Of a stretch of DNA of 64,000 nucleotides, positions 42,805 through 50,716 are shown piece by piece; within the stretch, counting starts at the first letter, position 1; every line of letters starts with the position of its first letter. Both the position numbers and the translations under genes were made by a program. Origin of the DNA: Boseongicola aestuarii (GTDB taxonomy: Bacteria; Pseudomonadota; Alphaproteobacteria; Rhodobacterales; Rhodobacteraceae); contig NZ_FXXQ01000002.1 in the NCBI RefSeq assembly GCF_900184815.1, positions 248,001-312,000 of the forward strand, read 5' to 3'. The notes beneath the pieces are model-generated. The model was given only the letters and a program-made list of their open reading frames with translations, had not been told where the DNA came from and searched no databases.

Positions 42805-42982
42805 CTGAACAGTCCCAATTGCTTTAAGCTATTGAAAATCGCTATCCTGCAAACATGGGCAAAATTTGACACCACCGCTTAACTTTTGCCTTGATCAGGA
42901 CAGTGGCAAAGGCCCTTTGATCAGAAAATTGGGGCTTTGCCCCTGACCCTCTTCGGGTCTTGGCCAGGATGTTTTCGGCCGA

Positions 42983-43026
42983 TAATGCAAAAAGGGATCT
43001 TCCTTCATGTCGAAGGCAAATCCCTT
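42983..43026 (-). terminator. Two-tier hairpin, probable end of the sdh transcript
   Basis: AAGGGAT (42992-42998) pairs with ATCCCTT (43020-43026), with CCTTC/GAAGG inside (43002-43006, 43012-43016). On the minus strand TTTTTGC follows, so it would terminate transcripts coming from sdhB. Confidence 0.55.
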
Positions 43027-43124
43027 TCTCCGGTCATTACCGGCCACGGCCATCGGCGTCCCCGCCTGTGCCGCAGAACCAGACCTAGAATTGCGAGGTT
43101 ACCAAAACGTTATTATTGGCCCAG

Positions 43125-43171
43125 AAATATCCTGGGGGAGCCGACCTTAGGGAGGCGGGGGCGAAGCCCCC
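43125..43171 (-). repeat. Dispersed hairpin/GGATATTT element, reversed copy
   Basis: Read on the minus strand: GGGGGC-TTC-GCCCCC (43171-43157), C-rich linker, CTCCCCCAGGATATTT (43140-43125). It follows the sdhB stop by 10 bp. Confidence 0.7.
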
Positions 43172-43180
43172 TATTTCTTT

Positions 43181-43960
43181 TCAGACGACGCGCTCGACCA
43201 TCATCTTCTTGATCTCTGCAATGGCCTTGGCCGGGTTTAGCCCTTTGGGGCAGGTCTTGGCACAGTTCATAATTGTGTGGCAGCGGTAAAGCTTGAACGG
43301 ATCTTCAAGTTCATCAAGACGTTCGCCTGTGGCTTCATCACGGCTATCGATGATCCATCGGTAAGCGTGAAGAAGCGCTGCGGGGCCGAGATACCGGTCA
43401 CCATTCCACCAATAGCTCGGACAGGACGTCGAGCAGCAGGCGCACATGACGCATTCATAGAGACCGTCGAGTTTCTCGCGGTCCTCAACGGACTGACGCC
43501 ACTCTTTTTGCGGATGGTTCGTTTTGGTTTCAAGCCAAGGCATGATCGAGGCATGTTGAGCGTAGAAGTGCGTGAGATCAGGGATCAGGTCTTTGATCAC
43601 CGGCATGTGCGGCAGCGGGTAGATTTTGATGTCGCCTTTCACCTCGTCCATGCCATAGATGCAGGCCAGCGTATTGATGCCGTCGATGTTCATCGCGCAA
43701 CTTCCGCAGATGCCTTCTCGGCAAGAGCGGCGGAAAGTCAGCGTCGGATCGATCTCGTTCTTGATCTTGATCAGCGCGTCCAGAACCATCGGGCCACAGG
43801 TGTCCATATCGACGTGGTATGTGTCGACGCTTGGATTCTTGCCGTCGTCGGGGTTCCAGCGATAAATCTGCACCTTGCGCAGATTGGTCGCGCCTTCCGG
43901 AGCGGGCCATGTCTTGCCGGTGCGGATGGTCGAGTTCTTGGGGAGGGTCAGTTGGACCAT
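43181..43960 (-). CDS. sdhB: Succinate dehydrogenase iron-sulfur subunit
   Basis: 259-residue SdhB that carries electrons from SdhA to quinone. The three cluster motifs are present: 2Fe-2[16 protein letters not shown] with IDGINTLAC; 4Fe-4[17 protein letters not shown]; 3Fe-4S/4Fe-4[18 protein letters not shown]. Start [15 protein letters not shown]. It is the last gene of the sdhCDA-lipoprotein-lipoprotein-sdhB operon, 12 bp after the second lipoprotein. A hairpin element and a terminator follow. Confidence 0.97.
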   Translation of the reverse strand: MVQLTLPKNSTIRTGKTWPAPEGATNLRKVQIYRWNPDDGKNPSVDTYHVDMDTCGPMVLDALIKIKNEIDPTLTFRRSCREGICGSCAMNIDGINTLACIYGMDEVKGDIKIYPLPHMPVIKDLIPDLTHFYAQHASIMPWLETKTNHPQKEWRQSVEDREKLDGLYECVMCACCSTSCPSYWWNGDRYLGPAALLHAYRWIIDSRDEATGERLDELEDPFKLYRCHTIMNCAKTCPKGLNPAKAIAEIKKMMVERVV

Positions 43961-43972
43961 GGGTTCTCTCCT

Positions 43973-44290
43973 TTACAGGCGACCGAGAAGGACAGGAAGT
44001 CCTTCGGTCGCAAGGCATTGAATGGTTTCGGGGCGCGAGACAATACGGGTAACGATCTCGGCTGTTGAAGCGGTTGGCCCCGTCACGCTGTCGGCGGCGA
44101 GGGTCAGGATTTCCTGTGCGCTGGCATTGTCGATGACGCAGTCGGTGGCTGGTTCGAGAGGAATGCCGGGAAAGCGTTCTGCAAGAATGGGGCGCACCTG
44201 TCGTTTGGCGGCGTCACGGGCGAGATTATCCTGTTGCGCGGCCGTGCAGGCTGTCAGAGCGATCGTGGCGAGAATAGCGAGGTGTTTCAT
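43973..44290 (-). CDS. Putative lipoprotein between sdhA and sdhB (105 aa)
   Basis: 105-residue product with lipobox LTAC ([19 protein letters not shown]). The mature part has VRPILAERFPGIPLEPATDCVIDNASAQEILTLAADSVTG, with two later cysteines (TDCVID, ETIQCLA) that may pair. Function unknown. The ATG overlaps the TGA of the upstream lipoprotein gene by one base and the gene ends 12 bp before sdhB, so it is firmly inside the sdh operon. A role in assembly or envelope coupling of respiration is only inference. Confidence 0.8.
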   Translation of the reverse strand: MKHLAILATIALTACTAAQQDNLARDAAKRQVRPILAERFPGIPLEPATDCVIDNASAQEILTLAADSVTGPTASTAEIVTRIVSRPETIQCLATEGLPVLLGRL

Positions 44291-44574
44291 CAAAGCTCCA
44301 GCGGGCGGATTGGCCCCTGCCCGGTCTTGCGGAGCACGCAATCCTTGTAAACCTGTTGAGGATCCTTGCCCAAGAGGAAGTCGGACGAGATGCCAATTTC
44401 TACGCGGCTGGACACGTTGCCCCCGCTGTTGACGCCAATGCCAATTTCGCCAGTCGGACCAGCTGCCTTACGGGCTTCGTCCTCGCATAGTTCCGCCGCT
44501 CGCTCGGGCGAGATCGGGCCGCAGGCGACCAAAATGCCGGAGAGGGCAAGTGTTATGGTCGCCTGTCGGATCAA
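44290..44574 (-). CDS. Putative lipoprotein directly after sdhA (94 aa)
   Basis: 94-residue lipoprotein, lipobox LVAC ([19 protein letters not shown]). The mature part, with [46 protein letters not shown], has Cys at CEDEARKA and DCVLRKTG near the end and a short beta-like repeat IGIGVN/VEIGIS. The start overlaps the sdhA stop by 4 bp. Unknown function; it resembles small conserved roseobacter lipoproteins found at this place as I recall them. Confidence 0.8.
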   Translation of the reverse strand: MIRQATITLALSGILVACGPISPERAAELCEDEARKAAGPTGEIGIGVNSGGNVSSRVEIGISSDFLLGKDPQQVYKDCVLRKTGQGPIRPLEL

Positions 44575-46373
44575 TAGACGCGTGCCTTTGGCGCGATCTT
44601 CTTGAGGTCGATGCCCCCTTCGTCCTGCGTGGTGAGCGGATCAAGATGCACGGGCCGATAGGAGAGTTCAACCTTCTCGCCGACGGTGGCAAGAGAGTGT
44701 TTGCGCCATTCGGTGTCGTTGCGATCAGGGTAGTCCTCGTGGGCGTGGGCGCCGCGGCTTTCCTTGCGGGCTTCGGCGCTGACCACTGTGGCAAGCGCGT
44801 TTGGCAGCAGGTTCGACAGTTCCAGCGTTTCCATGAGGTCCGAGTTCCACACGAGGCTGCGGTCGGTGACTTTGATGTCGCTGAATTTGCCGGCGACGTC
44901 GTACATCTTTTCGACGCCTTCGCCGAGCGTCTTGTCGGTGCGGAAGACGGCAGCATCGGCCTGCATGTTCTTTTGCATCTCAAGGCGCAGTTCGGCGGTT
45001 GGTGTCTGACCGTCAGCGTGGCGCAGTTTGTCGAAGCGGTCGAGGGCTGCGTCGACACTGGCCTTGTTGAGGGTCGGGTTCGAGGTGTTTGGATCGACGA
45101 CCTGTCCGGCTTTTATGCCAGCGGCGCGACCAAAGACCACCAGGTCGATGAGGCTGTTCGAGCCAAGGCGGTTCGCGCCGTGAACACTGGCGCAGCCTGC
45201 TTCGCCAACAGCCATGAGACCCGGCGTGATGCGGTCGGGATCGTCCGCAGTCGGGTTCAGCACTTCGCCCCAGTAGTTCGTCGGGATGCCGCCCATGTTG
45301 TAGTGCACTGTTGGCAGAACCGGGATTGGTTCTTTGGTGAGGTCGACGCCCGCGAAGATGCGCGCGCTTTCCGAGATGCCCGGCAGGCGCAGCGCAAGCG
45401 TTTCGGGTGGGAGGTGGTTCAGGTGCAGGTGGATGTGGTCGCCTTCGGCGCCGACGCCGCGTCCTTCGCGGATTTCCATCGTCATGCAGCGTGATACGAC
45501 GTCGCGGGAGGCGAGGTCTTTGTAAGTCGGGGCATAGCGCTCCATGAAGCGTTCACCTTCGGAGTTGGTGAGGTAGCCGCCCTCGCCGCGCGCACCTTCG
45601 GTGATCAGGCAGCCGGCGCCATAGATGCCGGTCGGGTGGAATTGCACAAACTCCATGTCCTGAAGAGGCAGACCTTGCCGCGCAACCATGCCGCCGCCGT
45701 CGCCAGTGCAGGTGTGGGCGGAGGTGGCCGAGAAATAGGCGCGGCCATAGCCGCCTGTGGCCAGAACGGTCATCTTGGCATTGAAGACATGAAGCGAGCC
45801 GTCTTCGAGGTTCCATGCCAGCACGCCCTGACACGTGCCGTCTTCGGCCATGATGAGGTCAGTGGCGAAGTACTCGATGTAGAATTCGGCGTTGTTCTTC
45901 AGGCTTTGTCCGTAAAGCGTGTGCAGAATGGCGTGACCGGTGCGGTCGGCGGCGGCACAGGTGCGTTGCACGGGCGGGCCTTCACCGTATTCGGTGGTGT
46001 GACCACCGAAGGGGCGCTGGTAGATTTTGCCTTCCTCAGTGCGCGAGAACGGCACACCATAGTGATCTAGTTCGTAGACGGCTTTCGGGGCTTCACGAGC
46101 GAGGTATTCCATCGCATCGGTGTCACCGAGCCAGTCGGAGCCTTTGACGGTGTCATACATGTGCCACTGCCAGCTGTCGGGGCCCATGTTGCCAAGGCTT
46201 GCAGCGATGCCGCCTTGCGCTGCAACCGTGTGCGAACGCGTCGGGAAGACTTTGGTGATACAGGCGGTGCGCAGGTCCTGTTCGGCCATGCCAAGCGTCG
46301 CGCGCAGACCTGCGCCACCGGCGCCGATGACGATGCAGTCGTACTCGTGTGTTTCGTAGTCGTAAGCAGCCAT
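44571..46373 (-). CDS. sdhA: Succinate dehydrogenase flavoprotein subunit
   Basis: 600-residue catalytic subunit oxidising succinate to fumarate. FAD-binding GAGGAGL (residues 18-24), covalent flavin histidine H48 in SHTVAAQGG, active-site blocks [23 protein letters not shown] (motif FHPTGI) and [22 protein letters not shown]. Ends KARVY as usual. The stop overlaps the next lipoprotein gene. In the operon it follows sdhD by 9 bp. Confidence 0.97.
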   Translation of the reverse strand: MAAYDYETHEYDCIVIGAGGAGLRATLGMAEQDLRTACITKVFPTRSHTVAAQGGIAASLGNMGPDSWQWHMYDTVKGSDWLGDTDAMEYLAREAPKAVYELDHYGVPFSRTEEGKIYQRPFGGHTTEYGEGPPVQRTCAAADRTGHAILHTLYGQSLKNNAEFYIEYFATDLIMAEDGTCQGVLAWNLEDGSLHVFNAKMTVLATGGYGRAYFSATSAHTCTGDGGGMVARQGLPLQDMEFVQFHPTGIYGAGCLITEGARGEGGYLTNSEGERFMERYAPTYKDLASRDVVSRCMTMEIREGRGVGAEGDHIHLHLNHLPPETLALRLPGISESARIFAGVDLTKEPIPVLPTVHYNMGGIPTNYWGEVLNPTADDPDRITPGLMAVGEAGCASVHGANRLGSNSLIDLVVFGRAAGIKAGQVVDPNTSNPTLNKASVDAALDRFDKLRHADGQTPTAELRLEMQKNMQADAAVFRTDKTLGEGVEKMYDVAGKFSDIKVTDRSLVWNSDLMETLELSNLLPNALATVVSAEARKESRGAHAHEDYPDRNDTEWRKHSLATVGEKVELSYRPVHLDPLTTQDEGGIDLKKIAPKARVY

Positions 46374-46382
46374 GGGAATTCC

Positions 46383-46754
46383 TTAAAGCGCGATCTTGGC
46401 GATGGCGAAAACGCCTGTCGCGGCAGCGCCGTAGCTGAGGCATGTCAGAAGAATGATGGTGATCTCGCGGGCGAGGCCGTGGACGTAATCCTCAACCAGC
46501 ATTTGAACGCCGGTTTTGAAATGCATGAAAGACGTCACGACCATCAGGGCGGCAACGATTGCCGGGAATGGCCGTGCGAAATAGGCCATGACCGCGTCGT
46601 GCGGCTGGCCCAGCATCGGGCCGAAGGTGAAGACGAAAAACGGTGTGAGGATCAGGAGAGCCACGGAGGATTTGGTCATGGACCAGTGGCGCTTGGTGCC
46701 CTCGCGGGCCGAACCCATTCCTACGGCGCGCTTCAGATCGGTGAGATAAGCCAT
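46383..46754 (-). CDS. sdhD: Succinate dehydrogenase membrane anchor subunit
   Basis: 123-residue SdhD with three membrane segments (SVALLILTPFFVFTFG, AIVAALMVVTSFMHFKTG, ITIILLTCLSYGAAATG). HFKTGVQMLVEDYVHG contains the expected heme/quinone-region histidine and the conserved D-Y pair. Together with sdhC it anchors the complex and binds heme b and ubiquinone. It lies 9 bp before sdhA and 12 bp after sdhC. Confidence 0.92.
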   Translation of the reverse strand: MAYLTDLKRAVGMGSAREGTKRHWSMTKSSVALLILTPFFVFTFGPMLGQPHDAVMAYFARPFPAIVAALMVVTSFMHFKTGVQMLVEDYVHGLAREITIILLTCLSYGAAATGVFAIAKIAL

Positions 46755-46766
46755 GTTCGATCCCCC

Positions 46767-47150
46767 TCAGACGGCCAGAATGGTGATGATGGTGAGGACC
46801 AGCGAACCGGCGATCACCGCGAGGCCGAGCTTTTCGGCTGTTTCGATCTCAAGGCCATAGCCTGCGTCCCAGATCAGGTGCCGCACGCCGGCCAGCGCGT
46901 GATACCAGAGCGCCCAGACCGAAAGCGTCATGACAAGATCACCGAACCATGAGGTGATCAGACCATCTGCGACAGCGAAGTATTCAGACGACGTCGCCGC
47001 TGCCAGAAACCACCAGACGATCAGCAGCGCGGCCACAAGCAAAGCGTTGCCCGTGATACGCGTGAAGATTGATGTTATGGATGTCATTTGCGGACGATAA
47101 ATCGTCAGGTGCGGCGACAGGGGACGCTTCCCCCGGTTCACATCGGCCAT
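46767..47150 (-). CDS. sdhC: Succinate dehydrogenase cytochrome b556 subunit
   Basis: 127-residue SdhC. The RPLSPHLTIYRPQMTSITSIFTRITG signature is diagnostic (motifs RPLSPHL, SIFHRxTG-type IFTRITG), and the heme ligand histidine lies in WYHALAGVRHLIWDAG. Three membrane segments. It is the first gene of the sdh operon; GGGAG lies upstream of the ATG. The TGTGATCACA operator pair is 125-155 bp upstream. Confidence 0.94.
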   Translation of the reverse strand: MADVNRGKRPLSPHLTIYRPQMTSITSIFTRITGNALLVAALLIVWWFLAAATSSEYFAVADGLITSWFGDLVMTLSVWALWYHALAGVRHLIWDAGYGLEIETAEKLGLAVIAGSLVLTIITILAV

Positions 47151-47274
47151 TTTCGGCTCCCACTTCTTTCTTTATTCGCTTTACACGATGGTTATCAGAT
47201 TAATCACGGATGTCACGTGCGCCGTAGCCGCAGCGCGGCAATTTGTGCCGGGTGCGAGAGAAATTTTGCCCCTT

Positions 47275-47305
47275 TGTGATCACAGATTTTTCTGGTGTGA
47301 TCACA
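47275..47305. promoter_or_regulatory. Paired TGTGATCACA operator upstream of sdhC
   Basis: Two perfect 10-bp palindromes TGTGATCACA (47275-47284 and 47296-47305), start to start 21 bp, with spacer GATTTTTCTGG. The same pair with the same 21-bp spacing and T5 position occurs upstream of sucC (54498-54528). The binding protein is not known to me. Confidence 0.75.
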
Positions 47306-47321
47306 TGCAGGAGAATCGCGA

Positions 47322-47750
47322 TTACTTCAGTTCATCCAGAACGCCGGAGATGTTCGTGTTGTAGCTGAATTCGATCATCCGCATGGTGCCTTCCACATCA
47401 GCAGCTATCAAAAGAACAGCCATTGGTGAGTCGTAGCCCTTGGGAAAATAAAAGATCAGATCCTGTGCGAACGAAGGTGCTTCACGGCGCTGGAGGATCG
47501 TCACGCAACGATCAAAGCCCTCGGGGAAAGTGGTTTCGAGGGGGCCGAAATAGCCGTCATAGTTTTCCGCGAGATCCGGGAAGTATGGGCCTGCGATGCT
47601 CGTAAACGATTGATAATCTGCGTTCAGAAGTGCTGCTTTTGCGGTTTCCAGAAGCGCCACGTCAGCAGCCTGTTCGGGGCCGCAAGTCCCGCTGAAAGCC
47701 GGAGCGGCAATGAGGCCTGCAAGAGCTATTAACGCGAGACGGTGCTTCAT
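47322..47750 (-). CDS. Secreted hypothetical protein, 142 aa
   Basis: The ATG at 47750 overlaps the mch stop by 4 bp, so it is translated after mch. A signal peptide (MKHRLALIALAGLIAAPAFSG) precedes TCGPEQAADVALLETAKAALLNADYQSFTSIAG; a second cysteine in FDRCVTILQ may form a disulfide. The core FYFPKGYDSPMAVLLIAADVEGTMRMIEFSYNTN looks like a stable beta-alpha fold of unknown family. It ends just before the sdh operator pair, so its 3' end abuts the sdh control region. Function unknown. Confidence 0.75.
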   Translation of the reverse strand: MKHRLALIALAGLIAAPAFSGTCGPEQAADVALLETAKAALLNADYQSFTSIAGPYFPDLAENYDGYFGPLETTFPEGFDRCVTILQRREAPSFAQDLIFYFPKGYDSPMAVLLIAADVEGTMRMIEFSYNTNISGVLDELK

Positions 47751-48778
47751 GTCGGCATGAGAGCCCAATAATCGAGGTCAAGCAAGACGCCTGAATCGTA
47801 TTTCCCGGAGTCGCTTTTGAGCGTGAAGGCCTGCGTTTCGGCGCGATGCGCAACCAGACGAAGCCGCAGTGCCCCAACACCAGGCGCTGATGTTTCGGCT
47901 TTGTCGAGCACTTCGGACCAGGCGGCAATGGTGTCGCCTGCGAAACAGGGCCCCGCGTGACTGCCGCCGTTCAGAGCAACGACCATTTGCGCGTTGGCGA
48001 GGCCGTTGAAGCTTAGGCTTCGGGCCATTGAGATGACGTGACCGCCGTAGATCAGGCGTTTGCCATCCGGGCGGTTCGTGGCGTCAAAGTGAACTTTTGC
48101 CGTATTCTGCCACAGGCGGGTGGCAAGCATGTGCTCGGCCTCTTCGATGGTGACGCGGTCGACGTGGTCGATCTTCTCGCCGATCTCGTAGTCACCCCAG
48201 CGGTGGGATTCGCCAGCGAGTGTGTCGTCGTAATTTGAAAAATCGAGGCCTTTGGGCAGGACCAGCGCATCCGAAGGCACGCTTGCGGCAAGCTCGGGAA
48301 TGACGGTTTCGGGGGCGGGCGCGTCGATGTCGCGCTTTTTGACCATGACCCAGCGGACATAGCTCATGACGGCTTCGTCGTGCTGGTTGAAACCGGTCGT
48401 GCGGACCCAGACAACGCCGGTCTTGCCGTTGGAGTTTTGTTTGAGGCCTATTACTTCGGACTGCGACCGGATGGTGTCGCCGGGCCAGACGGGGGACAGC
48501 CAGCGGCCTTCCGCGTAGCCGAGGTTGGCAACCGCATTCAGGGAGATTTCGGGCACGGTCTTGCCGAAGACGACGTGAAATACGACCATGTCATCAAGCG
48601 GGCTGAACGGCAGTCCGCAGCTTTGGGCGAACTGGTCGGACGAATGCAGCGCATGACGCGCGGGGTAAAGCATATGGTAAAGCGCGCGTTCGCCCATTCT
48701 GACAGTGCGGGGCACGGCGTGGGCGATGGTTTCGCCGACGCGGTAGTCCTCGAAAAAGCGTCCCGGGTTAGTTTTCAA
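47747..48778 (-). CDS. mch: Mesaconyl-CoA hydratase (2-methylfumaryl-CoA hydratase)
   Basis: 343-residue double hot-dog (MaoC-like) hydratase converting mesaconyl-CoA to beta-methylmalyl-CoA in the ethylmalonyl-CoA pathway. The start is a TTG at 48778 with GGAGG eight bases upstream; it gives MKTNPGRFFEDYRVGETIAHA, the known Mch N-terminus and exactly the usual length. Blocks VVFHVVFGKTVPEISLNAVANLGYAEGR, SEVIGLKQNSNGKTGVVWVRT and YVRWVMVKKRD are family-specific. A longer in-frame start exists but lies in nnrU. It is followed by a secreted protein gene and the sdh control region. Confidence 0.93.
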   Translation of the reverse strand: MKTNPGRFFEDYRVGETIAHAVPRTVRMGERALYHMLYPARHALHSSDQFAQSCGLPFSPLDDMVVFHVVFGKTVPEISLNAVANLGYAEGRWLSPVWPGDTIRSQSEVIGLKQNSNGKTGVVWVRTTGFNQHDEAVMSYVRWVMVKKRDIDAPAPETVIPELAASVPSDALVLPKGLDFSNYDDTLAGESHRWGDYEIGEKIDHVDRVTIEEAEHMLATRLWQNTAKVHFDATNRPDGKRLIYGGHVISMARSLSFNGLANAQMVVALNGGSHAGPCFAGDTIAAWSEVLDKAETSAPGVGALRLRLVAHRAETQAFTLKSDSGKYDSGVLLDLDYWALMPT

Positions 48779-48782
48779 GGCG

Positions 48783-49343
48783 TTAGCCTCCGAATGGAAA
48801 ATAGCCGAGCCAGGTGTGGATCGCTGCAAGGATGCCGTAAACAACAAGGGTGATGACGCCGAGACGGATGTCTCCGGCGACGCTCCCGCCGTCATAGGGC
48901 GTGTAGTCGGGTTCGGCTTGGTTGATCAGAACGATCTCGGCCAGCGCCCAGATGGAAAGGCCGCCGAACAGGACGATGGAGGCGGTGTCGCCATTGACCA
49001 GAAGGTGCGAAGCGGACCAGACGACGACGCCGGTCAACATCGGGTGGCGCATCTTTTTGCGCAGGCGGCTTTTGGACGAACCGAGGCCGAAGAGGGCGAC
49101 GGAGAACAACATCAGAAGGTTATTGATGCCTGTTGTGGCGGCGGAGCGGCCCCAGAGGAAATCGACGTTCGCACTGCGATAGCCCATGACCATCAGGACG
49201 ACCGAAAGCACCAGAAGAATGGCGATGAGGCCTTTTGAGGCATCGCCCATCTTGTTCTGCATGGCCGCGCGGCCTGCGGGTGCGAGGCGTTTAAAGGAAT
49301 GAACGAAAGACCACAGAAGCAGTCCGAGGATGAGAAGGGTCAT
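48783..49343 (-). CDS. nnrU: NnrU family membrane protein
   Basis: 186-residue NnrU protein with about five membrane segments. Family pattern FLWSFVHSFKRLAPAGRAAM at the start (here LLLWSFVHSFKRLAP), MRHPMLTGVVVWSASHLLVNGD, and the end GIGHTWL-like IHTWLGYFP. NnrU was first linked to nitrite/NO reduction but is common in roseobacters without it; Z-carotene-isomerase relatives share the fold. No denitrification genes are near. It lies between the CitE-like gene and mch in one minus-strand run, and the mch ribosome-binding site is in its last codons. Confidence 0.88.
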   Translation of the reverse strand: MTLLILGLLLWSFVHSFKRLAPAGRAAMQNKMGDASKGLIAILLVLSVVLMVMGYRSANVDFLWGRSAATTGINNLLMLFSVALFGLGSSKSRLRKKMRHPMLTGVVVWSASHLLVNGDTASIVLFGGLSIWALAEIVLINQAEPDYTPYDGGSVAGDIRLGVITLVVYGILAAIHTWLGYFPFGG

Positions 49344-49346
49344 TGG

Positions 49347-50198
49347 TCAGGCGCGCCTTGCGATTGCATCCGCGCGGGTAAGTGTCGCGCGTGCGGTTTC
49401 GATGTGCAGGTTTTCGACGATCTTGCCGTCCACCACTGCAACACCTTCGCCGCGCGCGAGGGCTGCGTCAAATGCTTCGATCTGCCGCTTGGCGAGGTCG
49501 ATCTGGTCTTGAGTCGGGGCGAAGGCGGCGTTTGCGATGGCCAGTTGCGCGGGGTGGATAAGCGTTTTGCCATCCATGCCCAGCGCCCTGCCCTGTTCGC
49601 ATTCGGTCTTCAGGCCATCGTCGTCCTTGAAGGCGTTATAAACGCCATCGACGCAAATGATCCCGGCGGCGCGGGCGGCCATGAGGCAGGTTTGCAACGC
49701 CGTCATCATCGCGGAACGATCACCGCCGGTGGCGCAGCCGATGTCTTTGGCAAGGTCATTGGTGCCGAGGATGAAGCCAGAAACAGGGGCGTGATCGGCG
49801 ATGGCGAGGGCGTTCAGGACGCCTCGAGGGGTTTCCAACATGCACCAGATGGGAAGGTCGCCGGTCAACTCTGCAAGGGCCTGAGTGTCGGCGGGGCCGT
49901 CAACTTTCGGCAGGAGAACGGCGTCGCAATCCATGTAAGCCACAGCGCTTGCGTCGTCCCTGCCCCATTCGGTATCGAGCGCATTGATGCGCACGATGCG
50001 CTGGCGGTGACCGTAGCCGCCTTTGGCAAGTTCACGGGCGAGAATTTCACGGGCGCTTGTCTTTTCGTCGGGCGTAACGGCGTCCTCGAGGTCGAAGATG
50101 ATTGCATCGCAATCAAGCGTGCGGGCTTTGTCGAGTGCGCGCTCTTTCGAAGCAGGGATATAGAGAACTGACCGGTAAAGGGTCGTCTTTTCGGTCAT
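49347..50198 (-). CDS. mcl2: CitE-like enzyme, probable (3S)-malyl-CoA thioesterase
   Basis: 283-residue TIM-barrel HpcH/HpaI/CitE family member. The ATG at 50198 follows GGGGAAG and starts MTEKTTLYRSVLYIPASKERAL. Family motifs: CDAIIFDLEDAV (metal-ligand Asp/Glu pair), RINALDTEWG, PKVDGPAD and CMLETPRGVLNA. Its position beside mch fits the Rhodobacter arrangement in which mch neighbours Mcl2, the malyl-CoA thioesterase; malyl-CoA lyase (Mcl1) is a longer, different sequence. The function is therefore assigned by similarity and context rather than a decisive residue. Confidence 0.8.
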   Translation of the reverse strand: MTEKTTLYRSVLYIPASKERALDKARTLDCDAIIFDLEDAVTPDEKTSAREILARELAKGGYGHRQRIVRINALDTEWGRDDASAVAYMDCDAVLLPKVDGPADTQALAELTGDLPIWCMLETPRGVLNALAIADHAPVSGFILGTNDLAKDIGCATGGDRSAMMTALQTCLMAARAAGIICVDGVYNAFKDDDGLKTECEQGRALGMDGKTLIHPAQLAIANAAFAPTQDQIDLAKRQIEAFDAALARGEGVAVVDGKIVENLHIETARATLTRADAIARRA

Positions 50199-50330
50199 GA
50201 TAGCTTCCCCACGATTCGCGCCATACAGTAATAAAGTTGCGCGGAACCTGCATATTTGCGCAGCAATCCGCAAGCCTTTTCGCCGCAACGCAGCGAAGTC
50301 CGGCAGCGGCAGAGGCCACCGCACGGGCTG

Positions 50331-50351
50331 TTAACCATATTTAACGGTTAA
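50331..50351. promoter_or_regulatory. CtrA-like TTAACCAT half-site cluster
   Basis: TTAACCATATTTAACGGTTAA holds the TTAACCAT half-site known for CtrA plus two further TTAA units, but spaced N6 and N3 rather than N7. It is 60-80 bp upstream of the secreted protein gene at 50411. Confidence 0.35.
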
Positions 50352-50410
50352 GAAATGAGGCTTTGTGGTCATGAAAAACCGGATTGACCGGCCCGAGGAA
50401 AGGACCCGAG

Positions 50411-50716
50411 ATGACCAAACTCTTGACTGCATTGACCGCTATTTTGACATTCATGACCGCTTCCGCTGCAAGCGCCGAGCCGAACTGCGGACCGCGCGCG
50501 GCGGTGATTGCGCATCTTTCGGATAACTTCGGAGAAAGCCGTCAGTCCATACGGATGGGCCAGGAAGGGCGCGTCGTCGAGGTTTTTGCGTCGCTTGAGA
50601 CGGGAAGCTGGACGATCACTGTGACACTGCCGAACGGATTGACCTGTCTTGTCGCTGCCGGGGAGGCGTTCGAACTGTTGGCCGAAGCTCCGATTCCAAG
50701 CGGGACCGAAAGCTAG
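50411..50716 (+). CDS. Small secreted protein, 101 aa
   Basis: The ATG at 50411 follows GAGGAAAGGACCC-like purines. Signal peptide MTKLLTALTAILTFMTASAASA, then a mature domain ending in TVTLPNGLTCLVAAGEAFELL, with two cysteines (EPNCGPR and LTCLVA) that could pair. A short conserved roseobacter type as I recall; no function known. Its stop overlaps the stop of the convergent TSUP gene by 3 bp (shared CTAG). The CtrA-like sequence upstream may control it. Confidence 0.75.
   Translation: MTKLLTALTAILTFMTASAASAEPNCGPRAAVIAHLSDNFGESRQSIRMGQEGRVVEVFASLETGSWTITVTLPNGLTCLVAAGEAFELLAEAPIPSGTES

Larger units (their letters stand above)
42805..43180. other. 376-bp intergenic region with hairpins
   Basis: No gene seen. 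From left to right: the lipoprotein promoter region, a degenerate dispersed element (GGGGC-TTT-GCCCC at 42931-42943 followed by a GACCC/GGGTC hairpin and CCAGGATGTTTTCGGCC), a terminator (42983-43026) and a reversed dispersed element (43125-43171) next to sdhB. Confidence 0.6.
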
